Translations under genes and position numbers: made by a program
Notes under the pieces: model-generated
Told to the model about the DNA's origin: nothing
Database searches by the model: none
Seen by the model: only the letters and a program-made list of their open reading frames with translations
Shown: positions 22,284 to 33,459 of the stretch, piece by piece
How positions within the stretch are numbered: the stretch's first letter is position 1
Layout: each line of letters opens with the position of its first letter
DNA from: Polyodon spathula
Lineage: Eukaryota > Chordata > Actinopteri > Acipenseriformes > Polyodontidae
Assembly (NCBI RefSeq): GCF_017654505.1
Contig: NC_054537.1
Location: forward strand, 70,286,145 to 70,350,144
Length of the DNA: 64,000 nt
Direction of reading: 5' to 3'

Positions 22284-22846
22284 TTAAATGCTATTTTTCT
22301 TTTCGTTTTCTGTATAATATTTTATGACGTTTCCTAAGTTGGGGTCATGAGCTTATACACAGAAAACAGAACCTTTGAGATGGTTATTTTTTTTTAGAAC
22401 AGGTCATGTGTACAAATAAGATTTTTTGGGTCACTGTGACCAGTGGCATATGTCTATGTAGCAGGAATAAAACAAACTTCTTCAATGTATTATTTTTTAT
22501 TTTTATATTTGTATTGTTATTTCTGGAAATGGCTGCACCTGTCTGGAGATATGTATAAACAAAAAAACCAAACAATATATATCTACAAGGCAAAGCCTAA
22601 TTTTCTCTGTCAGTGATGCAACAGCATCACACTGGTACACATTCCAAAATGAGGCGCTCCCAGGTTGGCAGTCAAAGAAGTTTTATCACAGCTCCTGGAC
22701 TAAAAGAGCATTAAAGAGTAAAACCTTTGCAAATAAAAACATTTAATCAATCTAAGGCTGTTTAAATTAGTTTGAGATTGCATCGGGTCAATATGACCCA
22801 AAACATAACAGATATACCTAAAATCTGAACATAACAGGAGGGTTAA
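22284..22846. mobile_element. Insertion in the L2 LINE, piggyBac-like right end
   Basis: About 570 bases with no LINE homology separate PPKRFW from INSSTVPEL of the same ORF2. The right edge reads CAGGAGGGTTAA (TTAA at 22843-22846), with a perfect palindrome GGGTCAATATGACCC at 22785-22799 just inside. TTAA target sites, a CCCTCCTG terminus and a nearby GGGTCA/TGACCC palindrome are features I associate with fish piggyBac MITEs. The left end is uncertain: a TTAA occurs near 22284, but the expected inverted terminus is not evident there. Confidence 0.45.
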
Positions 22847-22855
22847 AAAAAAGGA

Positions 22856-24040
22856 AATAAATTCTTCAACTGTACCAGAGCTGTCTCATATGCTAAGATT
22901 AATACCATCTACTGCTATGAACTCGCAGTCAACTGATGAGGTAGTAGACACTTGTAATAACCTTCTGTCAAGGGGCTTTGACAAAGTGGTCCCAGTTAAA
23001 ATTAGAAAAATCTCCCTAAAGTGCACCTCACCTTGGGTAAATCCAGATTTATGCCAAACGAAAAGAGAAGGTCATAAATTGGAACACAGGTGGAGAAATA
23101 ATAAATTGCATGTTCTCTATGAAATCTGGAAGCAACATCAATTAAAGTATAGCATGGGTCTGAGGGCAGCCAGATCTTATGTTTCCTCCCTTATTGAAAC
23201 AAACAAAAATAACTCTCGGGTACTCTCGGGTACTTGATTAAATCGATCCTCTGAAGCGCCTTATTTTGTATCCTCATCTTTTAAATGTGAGGAATTTCTT
23301 AATTACTTTCCAAATCAGATTATTAATGTTAGGAATCACATTTCCACAGATGGCTCTGTTTTGAATGTGCAGTGTAATCAAATTAGATTGCTATGGAATC
23401 TTTCTCTCAGATTACAGTACAAAATCTCAATAAATTGGTAATGCAAATTAATTCTTCCACTTGCTTGTTGGATCCAATTTCAACCAAAATTCTAAAAGCA
23501 GTTTTCAATGATTTGAGTGAAATTACCTTGGATATAATAAACAGTTCACTGACATCAGGAGTAATTCTCTCTGCCTTAAAATTGGCTGTGGTTAAGCCTC
23601 TGCTTAAGAAACCAAACCTAGACCCTGCTGCTTTAAACAACAATAGACTTATTTAAAATGATTTCTAGGTAAGATTCTAGAAAAAGTAGTAGCAAACCAG
23701 CTAAATTTATTTCTTGAGGGTACTAAAGTGCTTCAAAAGTTTGTCCGTTTCCGTTCTGCTCACAGTACAGAGGCTGCACTCATCAGAGTGGTGAATGATC
23801 TACTGTTAAGTGCAGACTCTAGCAGCATATCTATTTGTGTTCTTTTAGATTTAAAAGATACATTTGAACAGTGGACCATACCACTTTAATTGATTGTCTC
23901 AGAAGTTGGGTTGGGTTGTTCGGTATTGTCGTAAAATGGTCCATGTCATATCTCACTAACAGAGAGCAATTTGTTTCATTAGGAGACTCTGGGGTAAATG
24001 TCGTAATTTTAAAGTCTAGGGTGAAATGTACTGTTAGGGA
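22856..24040 (+). pseudogene. L2-like LINE, linker and reverse transcriptase N-terminal part
   Basis: Homology resumes with INSSTVPEL and STDEVVDTCNN, VVPVKIRKIS, SPWVNPDL and YSMGLRAARSYV (22860-23200), the linker between endonuclease and RT. RT motifs follow: STCLLDPISTKIL, ALKLAVVKPLLKKPNLDP (23450-23640), KILEKVVANQLN, FVRFRSAHSTEAALIRVVND and VLLDLKDTFE (23670-23870). Between these lie stops and frameshifts. Near 24030, just before the expected 'GVPQGS' motif, homology breaks at a second insertion. Confidence 0.85.
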
Positions 24041-24044
24041 CTTT

Positions 24045-24535
24045 TTAGGGAAAGCTTTGCGATAGCAGTGTTTCTTCATGGTTCAACCTTAGATGAATAA
24101 GTAGTTATGGGCATTCATGCATAAATTCGCAAAAAGGAGGTAGATATAGTGCAAATTAGGGTTCTCAAATATTATAATGAGATGTACTAAAGCTGCCGGC
24201 AATTGCAAAACACTTACAATTTCATCAACATGTGCCGCTAACCCCTCCAGCTCATTCTGAACATCTGTATAGGAATAGGAAACACACCTATTCTATTAAT
24301 GTGCATGTGATTTGTAATTGTGCACAATTTAGCACTGCACCACTGACTAACTTAAATAAAAAATGACAGTATACATTTGGCTTATAGGCTACTCATGATA
24401 ATATGAATTACTGGGATAATGCAAAATGTGTTTCCGGTCCCTTGAAATTCGTATTAATGAGAATTGACTGTCCTACTGTAAGTATCATAACTTGATCTAT
24501 TTTGTGTTCATTGTCTAGGCTACTAGGTAGTTCTA

Positions 24536-24603
<68 letters not shown>

Positions 24604-24900
24604 TATTACACCAATGTGTACAATGCAGCAGCATGATTTATTTTGTGTTACCGGTAGCCTACAGGTTAAAGTAAAAAGAAAGTACCCTTGGTATTCATTT
24701 GATTTTACTACTGTACTGTATACTATATAGGATCTTGCTAACTATATTGTATAGGATAGTATATTGTATAGGATCTCGCTAAAATGACGTAACAAATATT
24801 TAAATTAGTATATTGCATCTCTCTTTATTAATAAAATGTATACTTTGCAAATTGTTGCAACAGAAATGCAAATTGTGGTATGTTTGTGTGCGACTGGCCC
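24045..24900. other. Second insertion in the L2 LINE, unclassified
   Basis: About 850 bases without LINE homology sit inside the RT domain. They contain an (ATT)n microsatellite at 24535-24603 and a short duplicated motif (ATATTGTATAGGAT, 24743-24775). No terminal inverted repeats or target duplication could be made out, so the nature of the insert is unknown. Confidence 0.5.
24535..24603. repeat. (ATT)n microsatellite
   Basis: ATT repeats with one TTTA phase change in the middle. Confidence 0.9.
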
Positions 24901-24904
24901 ATCT

Positions 24905-25995
24905 TAGTACTTCTACCCTTCTGTGTTTGGATTTTCATCGGTTGCCTGTGGCATTCCCCAAGGATCAATACTAAGTACTAGGACCCAGTCTTATATCTTT
25001 CTACATGTTCCTGCTGGGTGAGATAATCCGTAAACATGGTGTTAACTTTCATTGCTATGCTGATGACACACAGCTGTACATCTTGGTAAAATCTGATGAT
25101 ACATTGGCTGTGTCAGCCTTAGCTGAATGCTTTACTGATGTGAAGAGGTAGATGTTCCTAAATGTTTTATAGTTAAACTCTGATAAGACAGCCATTCTGT
25201 TATTAGGTTCTCAGCAGCAACTAGAAGCAACAAAATCTCTAAAAATAGATCTGGGTAATTTGACCACAAACATAAAAACGGAAGTGAAAAATCTAAGGGC
25301 CTTATTTATCTTTTGAGTTGCATATTCGCAATGTCACCAAAGTGTTATTCTACCATTTGCCAAACATTCCTAAAATGAGGTCATTTCTCTCTTTGTCTGA
25401 TGCTGAGAAACAAATTCATGCTTTAGTGTCTTCCCGACTTGACTACTGCAATGCTTTATTCACTAGGCTTGCGTGTCATGCCATAAATCGTCTGCAGCTG
25501 ATACAGAATGCAGCTGCTGGGCTTCTCAGCAAAGCGAGACCATATAAAAAGAAATCATATACCACCTGTGCTGCCTTCACTGCACTGGTTCCCAGTGAAG
25601 TTTAGAGTTGATTTTAAAATGTTACTTCTGATTTATAAAGCACTTAAAGGCATGGCACCAGTTATATAAAGGAGCTTCTAGTCACATATTTACTTTCTCA
25701 TGATTTAAGATCAGCTAATGTAGGCCTTCTGTGCCTCCCACAAGTGCACACAAACAGGAAGGGAGCAAGAGTTTTTGGTCACTATGCTCCCACTGTGCTA
25801 CTTCAGTTGATGACTTTAAGTCAAATCTCAAAACTTACTCTTTTAGATTACATTATTTAAACTGAATTCTAAATGCCATTTTTCTTTCATTTCTATACAA
25901 ATTAATTGTATTTATATATATTTTTTTCTGTTTTGTCCTGTACAGCGCTGTGATATACCGTTCGTATGAAAGGCGCTATATAAATAGTGTTGATT
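24905..25995 (+). pseudogene. L2-like LINE, catalytic RT part and 3' end
   Basis: The frame resumes with CGIPQGSIL, then FHCYADDTQLYI, the palm motif with the paired catalytic aspartates (about 25050-25080). Then come SLSDAEKQIHALVSSRLDYC, NRLQLIQNAAAGLL and the 'LHW.PV.FR..FK.L...YK' tail (25400-25650). The 3' end reads GGCGCTATATAAATAG followed by TTGATTGATTGAT at about 25973-26002. This is the characteristic L2 terminus with its short simple-repeat tail. Frameshifts and stops make it inactive. Confidence 0.9.
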
Positions 25996-26002
25996 GATTG
26001 AT

Positions 26003-27565
26003 AAATATACAAGCCTTTTATGGGTCTTTTGATTGTTTACCAATGATTCCAATTGTTCACATTTTGTATTGCAATTTGTGAATTTGAGGAATCCACCAGG
26101 GTAAAATAACATGCCACATCTTAGATAAGGAACCTTTTAAAGCAATTATGATTCTTCAATCCACAGGGTGCAGACATGACAAAGCTAAATGTACAAAAAC
26201 CTCTTAAAGCAAAATGTCCATAAAATTGCAACCATTGTAAAGTACAATGAGATAGCAGGCTAACAATTGTGTAGGTTTTATCCCTAATATCAAAATTAAA
26301 TATTGTGTGACTGACTAATAAGCAGGGTAGCACAATGTCCAAAATTCAGGAAAACAGACTCCAAACCTTCCGTAAATGTGAAGGTTTAATCATTTCTATT
26401 TCCCTTTAATAGAATAAGAGAATCAATTTGGTGTGCAAAAAAATAACTAACTGAAAAATTCTGCATTTTAATTTATAGATTTGAAACTTGTTATGATTAT
26501 AACAAACATAATTCTTTTAAAACAACGTCACTAACTGTGCCCTGTTAGAACCTACTGTATTATTACTATGGTATGTTTTCTTTTAATATTATCACATTAC
26601 TCTGAATGCTCACAAGCTTTATCTGTTGTATAAAAAACAATATCAGGGGAAATCTAAACATCATGTCCAACAAAATTCTGGTAACGATATTGATAAGAGG
26701 AGGGGAGAGGTACAAACGGGAGTCGAAATAGTAATTGTAGCAAATAAATGAACAAACTATCTGATTAACACCGTTGGAATTATACATTTCAAATGTTGTA
26801 GTTAACATATTCCTTCGAATTTAAGATGCACTTTTTTAACCATGTTTTGCTTCTCAAAAATATCCTGCGTCTTAAATTTGAGTATAGTGTAGTGATGCGT
26901 GTATTAAAATTGGCAACAAAAACCCTGACTACCCGAGTATACAAACAGCAGTGTGACTGACTGCCGAGAAAAGACGAACAAATACGTCACTGCTGGAATA
27001 CACAGGCAGCAACATGACTTACAGCTGAGAAAAGTCAAACCAAAACGTTACTGCCCATACGGCATCCATATTAGGCCATCATACACCAGGCAAAAAGGAG
27101 TCATTATGTGCTCCCTTCTCTGTAACTCCTTCCTCCCTCCTCTGAAACTCCCTCCTCCCTCTGGTCCAAAATCCCTCAATTTGTTGAAAACAATTTTTTA
27201 ATTATAAAAAATAAATTTACCAAAATAAAAAATACAGTTAAAAAGATATTGTTACAACTTCAAGTACTGTATTATGCAGTTTGTAAGTACACAACACACA
27301 CACACACACACAATTTTTTCTAAAGAAAATATCTAATCTCTCCGGCTATGGAGATAAACAGCACTCTAGTTGTATCAACAAGCAACAGTCCCTGTACTTT
27401 ATGTTATCTTATTTATTTAAATACATTCATAAACCCATTTTAAACTATTTCCTGTGACCATCTTACCTTTCCATGGCAGAATGGAGAAGGGTAAAGCTAA
27501 GGAAACTGTTTCTTGTTTTTCTAGAGCAAGTGTATAGCAGTGTATAGAACAGTGTTTTGATTTTA
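26003..27565. other. Noncoding stretch with an inverted-repeat motif
   Basis: No gene. An imperfect inverted repeat of 16 bases lies at 26816-26880 (TCGAATTTAAGATGCA against TGCGTCTTAAATTTGA, two mismatches) around a 30-40 base loop. Such termini occur in Tc/mariner-like (pogo/Tigger) elements, but no element boundaries were found. (CA)n occurs at 27294-27312. Confidence 0.45.
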
Positions 27566-27568
27566 AGT

Positions 27569-27826
27569 GTAATTATTATTATTATTATTATTATTATTAA
27601 TTTAGCAGATGCTCTTTTTACAGAGACTGGAGTGAACTATGCATCACAGCTGTTGGTGCAGAGTCATTTACAGTAGGACCTCGGTTTTTCCATCTCATCC
27701 TAAGTACAGAGCACAAGGAGGTTCAGTGACTTGCTCAGCATCACACAGAGTCGGTGACTAGGATTGGACTGGGAACCTGCTGGTAACAAGCTCCTCTCTG
27801 TAACCACTGAACTACCAAGCCTACAA
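27569..27826 (-). mobile_element. tRNA-derived SINE with CORE/MIR-like middle
   Basis: On the minus strand the element begins near 27826 with tRNA-like promoter boxes (TAGTTCAGTGG, then GGTTCCCAGTCCAATCC). It continues with GTGATGCTGAGCAAGTCAC, which resembles the CORE domain of MIR-type SINEs ('gtgaccttgggcaagtcac'), and ends CATCTGCTAAATTAATAAT followed by (AAT)n (the ATT run at 27569-27600). Head, middle and LINE-derived tail with a microsatellite are all in order. A fragment of a similar SINE occurs at 34335-34470. Confidence 0.7.
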
Positions 27827-27829
27827 TTC

Positions 27830-28888
27830 AAAGTATCACCTAGTGTTACCCTTCATTTAAATACAATACAGTATGACACATTTTAAAGACAGCTTCTGGA
27901 GCTGATGCTGACATGAGAATGGTCCTGACTGGCAGCTCCAAAACAGTAAGTAATGTCTTTTGTTCAGTAACTCTAATTCAGAAATATTTACTAGGTCCAA
28001 TGTTCTGTGACAACTCATGACCTATTTAATTTAGTAAGGTAAGATGATGTGATGTCATCACATTTTCAGTAATTACATTTCCCTCTTACTCTTAAATTAT
28101 ATTTATTTTCATAATGTATCTCCCTTAAACCTTCTTTTTAAAAAACAATAAGGCCAAATGGAAAATCTTGCCCTCACTGAACTGCATGGTAAGTAACACA
28201 AGCATACCTGTATTAAAGGGTCGATCAAGTAAATAGACTTTAAGTAAGACATGCTGTTAACATGCCTGCTGCTCTTCTAAAGATTGCCATGCATTCCTGT
28301 CTGCAGAGTGGACAGGACCTTGTTTAATGTATCTGTCAAAAGACCCTAGAGCAGGACAGTGCCCCTTGACACCCTGCAGGATTATTGGTTTAGCACTGAA
28401 GGAAGAGATTGTTGATGCTAGTTAATATATGATTAAAGGGTTATTTGGCAATTAGGTAAGTGTCTAGATTGATTTTAGCACATGGTAACAAAATTTCTAT
28501 TGTGTCATTAAATTAATGAAATTAATTTGAAATTAACGTATAGGAGTGAAGGACACTTGCAGTGAAAGTGGCCTTGAGGAGGTTATGTGATTTGTCTCTG
28601 GAGTGTTTCTCTGGCCCCCAGTTTTAAATGATATGTAGAGTTTGCCCATTGTTGGTTTGCCTCCACCTGCCACTACCAGTTTCATTGCTCTGTGGTGAAT
28701 GACTTTATATTCACCCTGTGTGTGTATGTAATATATAGGGATTCACCTAGATAGGTAAAACAATGGTAGAACATATTTGCATGACATGTAAATGGTTGCC
28801 ATTAATAACATGTGACTTTCTAATGCAGGACAAATAGCTGAATATATCATATGCAAAATCTTAATGTGTGTGCCTTCTTTTTTATATA
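27830..28888. other. Noncoding stretch
   Basis: Nothing recognised. Confidence 0.6.
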
Positions 28889-28890
28889 TA

Positions 28891-28971
28891 CTGGGTGATT
28901 AGAAAGTAAGTTTACCACATCAACGCCTGGTGCGTTGATGTGGTAAACATACTTGCTTTCTAATCACCCTT
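28891..28971. mobile_element. Palindromic (hairpin) MITE, about 80 bp
   Basis: Two arms of about 37 bases, starting GGGTGATTAGAAAG and ending CTTTCTAATCACCC, pair across a very short centre near 28927-28930. The right arm carries two extra bases and one substitution. Flanks are TATATA on the left and TTATATA on the right, compatible with a TA target site. A near-perfect palindrome of about 80 bp resembles the mariner-derived MADE1 type of MITE in design; the family itself is not known to me. Confidence 0.75.
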
Positions 28972-28974
28972 TAT

Positions 28975-29700
28975 ATAATGGTATCAAGCACATTTTAAAT
29001 GTGTCATGTGCATTGTCCACTGAAGCTGGGCTTCACAAGAAATCTGTTTACCCAGTTAGGTGAGCAGATAAATCAAAGTAATACTGTGAACAGCTGCTTG
29101 ATGTGATCCAATTCCACTGTTATAATTACAATAAATGGGACCCCTGTAGCTGGGAGCACAGCACAATCACATGCCCTGTTTCTTGTGGAACATCCAGTCT
29201 GGGGAAAAAGCTTTAAAAGCTGGTCATCTGGTTACTTTCTATTCAGTGTCCTGCTGTTTTCAGTCTGGGTTGCTACAGAAACTGCAGGGCCAAAAAGGAT
29301 GGCATTTTTCTATAAAGGAAGATCCTTGCTGATTTCTCTGAAAACACATACATTTATGTCAGACCCTTACAATAAATATATCTCTCCAGTGCTTCTTTTG
29401 TCCTTTCAGTGTAATATCTTCTATATTTGTATATGCTTTTTTAAGAACAAAAAATGAAAAGATGTTCTTATACATAAGTGTTTTCATTGTACTATACATC
29501 CAATGTTGAAAATATGAGCAGTGTAGGCAATTCCCACTAAATGTACTTGTCATTGCCCTACCAGTTTTGATTAAAATTCCATTTATGGTTTTGACAATTG
29601 CTCATTCTATAAAATCAATGCAAATCCTTCTCTGTGAAATTCAGTTGTTTTCTTATTATTTTACCACTGTAAACAGTGCTCCATAAATGGAAAGTACAAT
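28975..29700. other. Noncoding stretch
   Basis: A 90-codon open frame at 29185-29457 has a hydrophobic N-terminal third but no recognisable domain and no good splice context. I treat it as chance. Confidence 0.5.
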
Positions 29701-29701
29701 G

Positions 29702-29915
29702 CCGGATTAAAGGACGCGGGGGACTTCACTAACCCATATTTTGGGGGCCCTATGCATTAAGGCAAATGGTGTTATTGGCATATTGGTTAATCTGGCCCCG
29801 TGTTGGGGACAGAGTGTGAGCGGAGTGGGGAGCGCAGCGAGCCAGTTGTGTGTGGAGCAGAGAGCTGGGGGCCCTACGCTATAGCGTAATTTGGAAATAG
29901 GCTAATCTGGCCCTG
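29702..29915. mobile_element. hAT-Tip100-like non-autonomous fragment, candidate
   Basis: A GC-rich 210-base island starts TGCCGGATTAAAGGAC and ends GGCTAATCTGGCCCTG. The ends are imperfect inverted versions of CAGGGCCGGATTAA, a terminus I associate with Tip100/Zaphod hAT elements. The phrases GGGGGCCCTA and TAATCTGGCCC occur twice each within it. No clean 8-bp duplication was found. Confidence 0.4.
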
Positions 29916-29987
29916 GTTGAGTAGCGTTTTCGAGGGTAAACACAAGTACAGACAAAGAAATAGACAGGGTCAAAATTAAGTGCTATA

Positions 29988-30236
29988 TCATCTATATGAG
30001 ATACACAAACCTATACTTCCCCGGTTGGCAGTCTGTAAGTGGGAGAGAGGGTTATTATCAGTAAATACTGTAAAGCGAGAACCCACTAGATACTCATGGA
30101 ACTTTTCCGTCACTGCCCATTTCAGGGCCAGAAATTCTAGTTTGAAGGATCTGTAATTTGAGTCCAGTAAAAATAGTTGATGGACATTGTGTCTGGCATA
30201 ACCTATTGGATATTTCCCATGAGGAAGGGCCAGCAC
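29988..30236 (-). pseudogene. Gypsy-type retrotransposon, RNase H part
   Basis: An 82-codon minus-strand frame carries NYRSFKLEFLALKWAVTEKF, then YLVGSRFTVFTDNNPLSHL, the core of a Ty3/gypsy RNase H domain (conserved E in 'LEFLALKWA', conserved D in 'FTDNNPL'). It continues the reverse transcriptase found at 31030-31757 after an intervening insertion. Integrase is not seen downstream. It is a remnant. Confidence 0.85.
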
Positions 30237-30279
30237 TTTCTAACCCGGTCGTGACTGCTCCCTATTGGGTAGGAACGAC

Positions 30280-30322
30280 CGTAGATATATAGATAGATAG
30301 TAGATAGATATAGATATATAAT

Positions 30323-30367
<45 letters not shown>

Positions 30368-30385
30368 TACTATATGTATATATAT
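30280..30385. repeat. (GATA)n/(TA)n microsatellite
   Basis: AGATAGATAG runs into long TATA runs. It lies at the edge of the insertion within the gypsy remnant. Confidence 0.85.
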
Positions 30386-30415
30386 TACCGACTGGTCAAT
30401 AAACATTCAAGGTAA

Positions 30416-31020
30416 TTAACCCTTTGTGGTTCAACATTGTAATTTTCCCTTTCCAGTCCGATGTCAGACCCTGTCCAACATCATCAAAAAGAGATGCACA
30501 GGTCTCTAGTCATTTTTTCTCTGGAAAAAGCCAAGAAAACCTTTCAATGGCCGAGTGAGACTGATAGGAGCCGAATGAAGCCGAAAAGAAGGGGGTGTAT
30601 CTGAGCAATACACATAGCCCGTGCACCACAGATATAACACGGACACAAACAAAGAAGACAGCTGATTCTGCACCCAGCACTCAAAGAATATCACAGACAT
30701 TTCTAGAGCTTTTTGAGATGTTTTAGTAATACAAAAGATGACTTGGATCACAATATTGAGGAGTTTGGTGATAAAACGAGTGATCAGGAGAAGATTTATC
30801 AGTATGCACGACTATGAAGAAGTATGTGAAAAATACAGCGAACAAGGGATGGGGCTTGGCTGAAGATGCAGATGAACTGAAGATAAACAGCTTGTGTGAA
30901 ATTAAATTGGACCTGATGCACCTGACAAGCGATGAATAAATGGACCACTAAGGAATAAAAGCAGTCCCACATTTTTAGGTCCATTCCCGCAGCTCTGAGC
31001 TGGTTCTGTTTGTCCTTCTT
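30416..31020. mobile_element. Insertion inside the gypsy remnant, piggyBac-like left end
   Basis: Sequence unrelated to gypsy separates the RT and RNase H parts. Its left side shows TTAACCCTTTGTGG (TTAA at 30416-30419). TTAA followed by CCCTTTG is a common piggyBac terminus and target site. Inside, a frame on the plus strand contains DLDHNIEEFGDKTSDQE, which would fit an acidic N-terminal region. The matching right end was not found, and the right border is set only by where gypsy homology resumes. Confidence 0.4.
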
Positions 31021-31029
31021 GGGTAACTG

Positions 31030-31757
31030 ACTAACAGGTTATGCAGGGGTGCAACTGTCTTGGCAAAATCTTTAATGAACCTGCGATAATAACCCATTAG
31101 TCCTAAGAACAAGTTCTCTCACCATTTGAGGCACTGACCAGTCCATCACAGCTCTCACCTTATCAGCAACCAAGGATACTCACTCCTCAGAGACAATGTG
31201 GCCGAGATACTGCACCTGTGTCTGTAAGAGATGACGCATGGCAGGTTTTAATTTCAAGCCATGTTTAGCAAGCTGTGAAAAAACAAAATCCAAGTATTTT
31301 AAGTGTGTGGAAAAGTCAGGAGAGAAAACAATGACATCATCAAGATTGATTAACAAAGATTCAAAGTTCTGTTCTCCAAGACAGTTCTACATGAGTCTTT
31401 GAAAAGCCGCCGGGGCGTTGCACAACCCAATCGGCATTCAGTCAAATTCAAAGATACCCTCTTTGTAGTAAAGGCAGTCTTTTGTTGATCTGTTGGGTCT
31501 ATTTGGATTTGACAGTAGCCACTGACCAAGTCCAACTTCGAGAACCAACAAGCCTTAGTGAGCATGGTCAATGATTCTTCAACTCGAGGCAATGGGTAGG
31601 CATCCCAGTGTGTCAATTTCCTATAATCTATGCAAAAGCGTAACATACTGTCCTTCGTCCTCACAAGGACAATAGGAGTTGCCCAGGGACTCTGACTCTC
31701 TTGGATCACTCTGCCTTCAAGCATCTCTTGCAACAGAACCCATACCTCTTGATTCAA
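31030..31757 (-). pseudogene. Gypsy-type reverse transcriptase
   Basis: The minus-strand frame from 31757 carries LEGRVIQESQSPWATPIVLV, LRFCIDYRKLTHWDAYPLPR and WFSKLDLVSGYCQIQI, all canonical Ty3/gypsy RT blocks. After a frame change near 31440 it continues with LINLDDVIVFS (the two catalytic aspartates, about 31350-31320) and then HLKYLDFVFSQLAKHGLKLK and VQYLGHIVSEE (about 31310-31180). At least two frameshifts and a stop break it. Confidence 0.9.
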
Positions 31758-31782
31758 TTTAGGGGGTATCTGTCAATGCCTT

Positions 31783-32061
31783 TCAACAAATAGGGGCTGC
31801 TTCAGTAGGAATGTGATGCCAGTCAGTGTTGGTTTTACCATAGTCTGCATTGTGCATAGAGAACACTATTTTGTGTATCTGTAAACATTCCATAAGCTGA
31901 GCCCTCTCCTCTTCAGTCAGTTCCACTCCAGTCAGGTCCACTGGAAAAGGCAATTGAACTTCACTAGGGACACTCTGTTGAAAGCAAACTTCTATCACAC
32001 CCACATCAGTCAGTGCCAAACTCTCATCTTGCTCAGCTGTGACATTCTCCGGACCCACCAA
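31783..32061 (-). pseudogene. Gypsy polyprotein, region just before the RT
   Basis: The minus-strand frame includes ELTEEERAQLMECLQIHKIV, FSMHNADYGKTNTDWHHIPT and ends near APIC. The pattern '.LT.EE......L......VFS..D.D.G.T....H.IPT....P' is the standard lead-in to gypsy reverse transcriptase. No protease active-site motif (D-S/T-G) was recognised upstream, suggesting an internal deletion between gag and this point. Confidence 0.75.
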
Positions 32062-32213
32062 GGACAGCTTCTCTAGTTTCTGTTATCATCGTAGATAGAT
32101 CGGGGTAGCTCCTAGATTTTGTATCCTCACAGGTACACGTCCGTGTTCTGCCATGGCTATGGAAAGGGCAACTAGCAGCGGTGCATTTCCTACCTCCAGG
32201 TCCTGGTGCAAAC

Positions 32214-32567
32214 TCAAACATTTTCTTGGGCTTCCTGTCTAGAACTGAAGGAAAGAGAGTGAAGAACCGAGACAGTATCTCCAAATAGCTCCTCTAAAAC
32301 AGTAAATATCTTTGCAACTGTGTCACGTTCCCCTGCTGGTAGAATTAGTATCTGCCATCTAGCTTCTCCTTCTAAATGACTCCCCACCAAGTCGACCTGC
32401 ACTCTTTTCGAAACCCCATGTAGCCTCAATGTAGATTGAAATTGTGCTTTCCATTGTGAAAAACTATTTTCTGATTTGTCCCTTTTAAATTTTGGAATCC
32501 AAGTATTACCCATAAAAAATGATGACAAAAAAACAGGAGTGGGAGGATTAGCTGCTTCATTATCCAT
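32214..32567 (-). pseudogene. Gypsy gag-like fragment
   Basis: A 117-codon minus-strand frame starts at an ATG and contains IPKFKRDKSENSFSQWKAQF, then VQVDLVGSHLEGEARWQILI and VLEELFGD. The arrangement 'P.F.G...F..W...F......G........LV..LEG.A' is typical of the gypsy/PNMA capsid family of gag proteins. The frame breaks after FSSRQEAQENV; a further frame (32284-32033) may be degraded continuation. Confidence 0.65.
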
Positions 32568-33446
32568 TTTACAAAATAAACAATTGGTGTATGATAACTG
32601 GCTTCACAATTTCCCAGATCCTGCCGCCAACGGCAAATTTTCTTTGTAGCAGGTATTTAAAAGAGCTACAAATTATAATAATAATTACTCCACTACTCCA
32701 CTTTGTGTTTATTGAGGACAAAGACCTTGAGTGGTTGGTTCCCCGCACAAACTCTTTTACCTAGCAACTATACACCAAAAGTAATTTTCATAGGTTTTAT
32801 TAGAAAACAATAATAAAGATTAGTTTTTAAAAAAATCTTTAGCACATTAACAAAAAAAGACCATATAACAATGCCAATTTAATCTCACCATATAAAACAG
32901 TTGTCTAATACATAAGTCTTGTATTCAATAAAACAAGTTTTATGTCTATCAGTTTCTTGTAGTTAATTGCCTAGTTTACAGCAGATTAAATCGTTATACA
33001 AAGCGTGAACAACTATTAGATAAATTTGTTACAAAGTAATGGATATATTGTCTATAATAGTATATCAGTTTCAACATATACAAAACTTGAACAAGTAGAT
33101 AGTACTTGTGTTACAAACTACTGGCTAGATTTGTCAGTATGGACAATTGCAAATTACCCCACATCAGGTAGAAAGAAAAGATTCAATAAAACAATATACC
33201 TTCAACAGAGGATTCCTTGCTTCAAGAGTGGGAGAGCTAAGAACTAATGACCAGGAACTAATGTACGTGGAAGGTAGTTTGGAAGCTCTCCATGTCCCAG
33301 CTCTGGTCTGCAGCGAGGAATCTCTTTACAAGTTCCTCACTCTCAATATTCTTTCCCATTTTGAAAAGATGTAGCTAATCTAAAGGGAGGGACGGGACGA
33401 TCATCAGTAGGCCAATAGGGAGCGAAGTCGTGGAAAGGGAGACACG

Positions 33447-33459
33447 GTTGCTAAGCAAC
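33447..33459. promoter_or_regulatory. X-box-like palindrome (RFX-type site), candidate
   Basis: GTTGCTAAGCAAC is a perfect 13-base palindrome that fits the RFX X-box pattern RYYNYY-N(1-3)-RRNRAC. It lies beside a CCAAT motif. A single match of this length can occur by chance. Confidence 0.3.
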
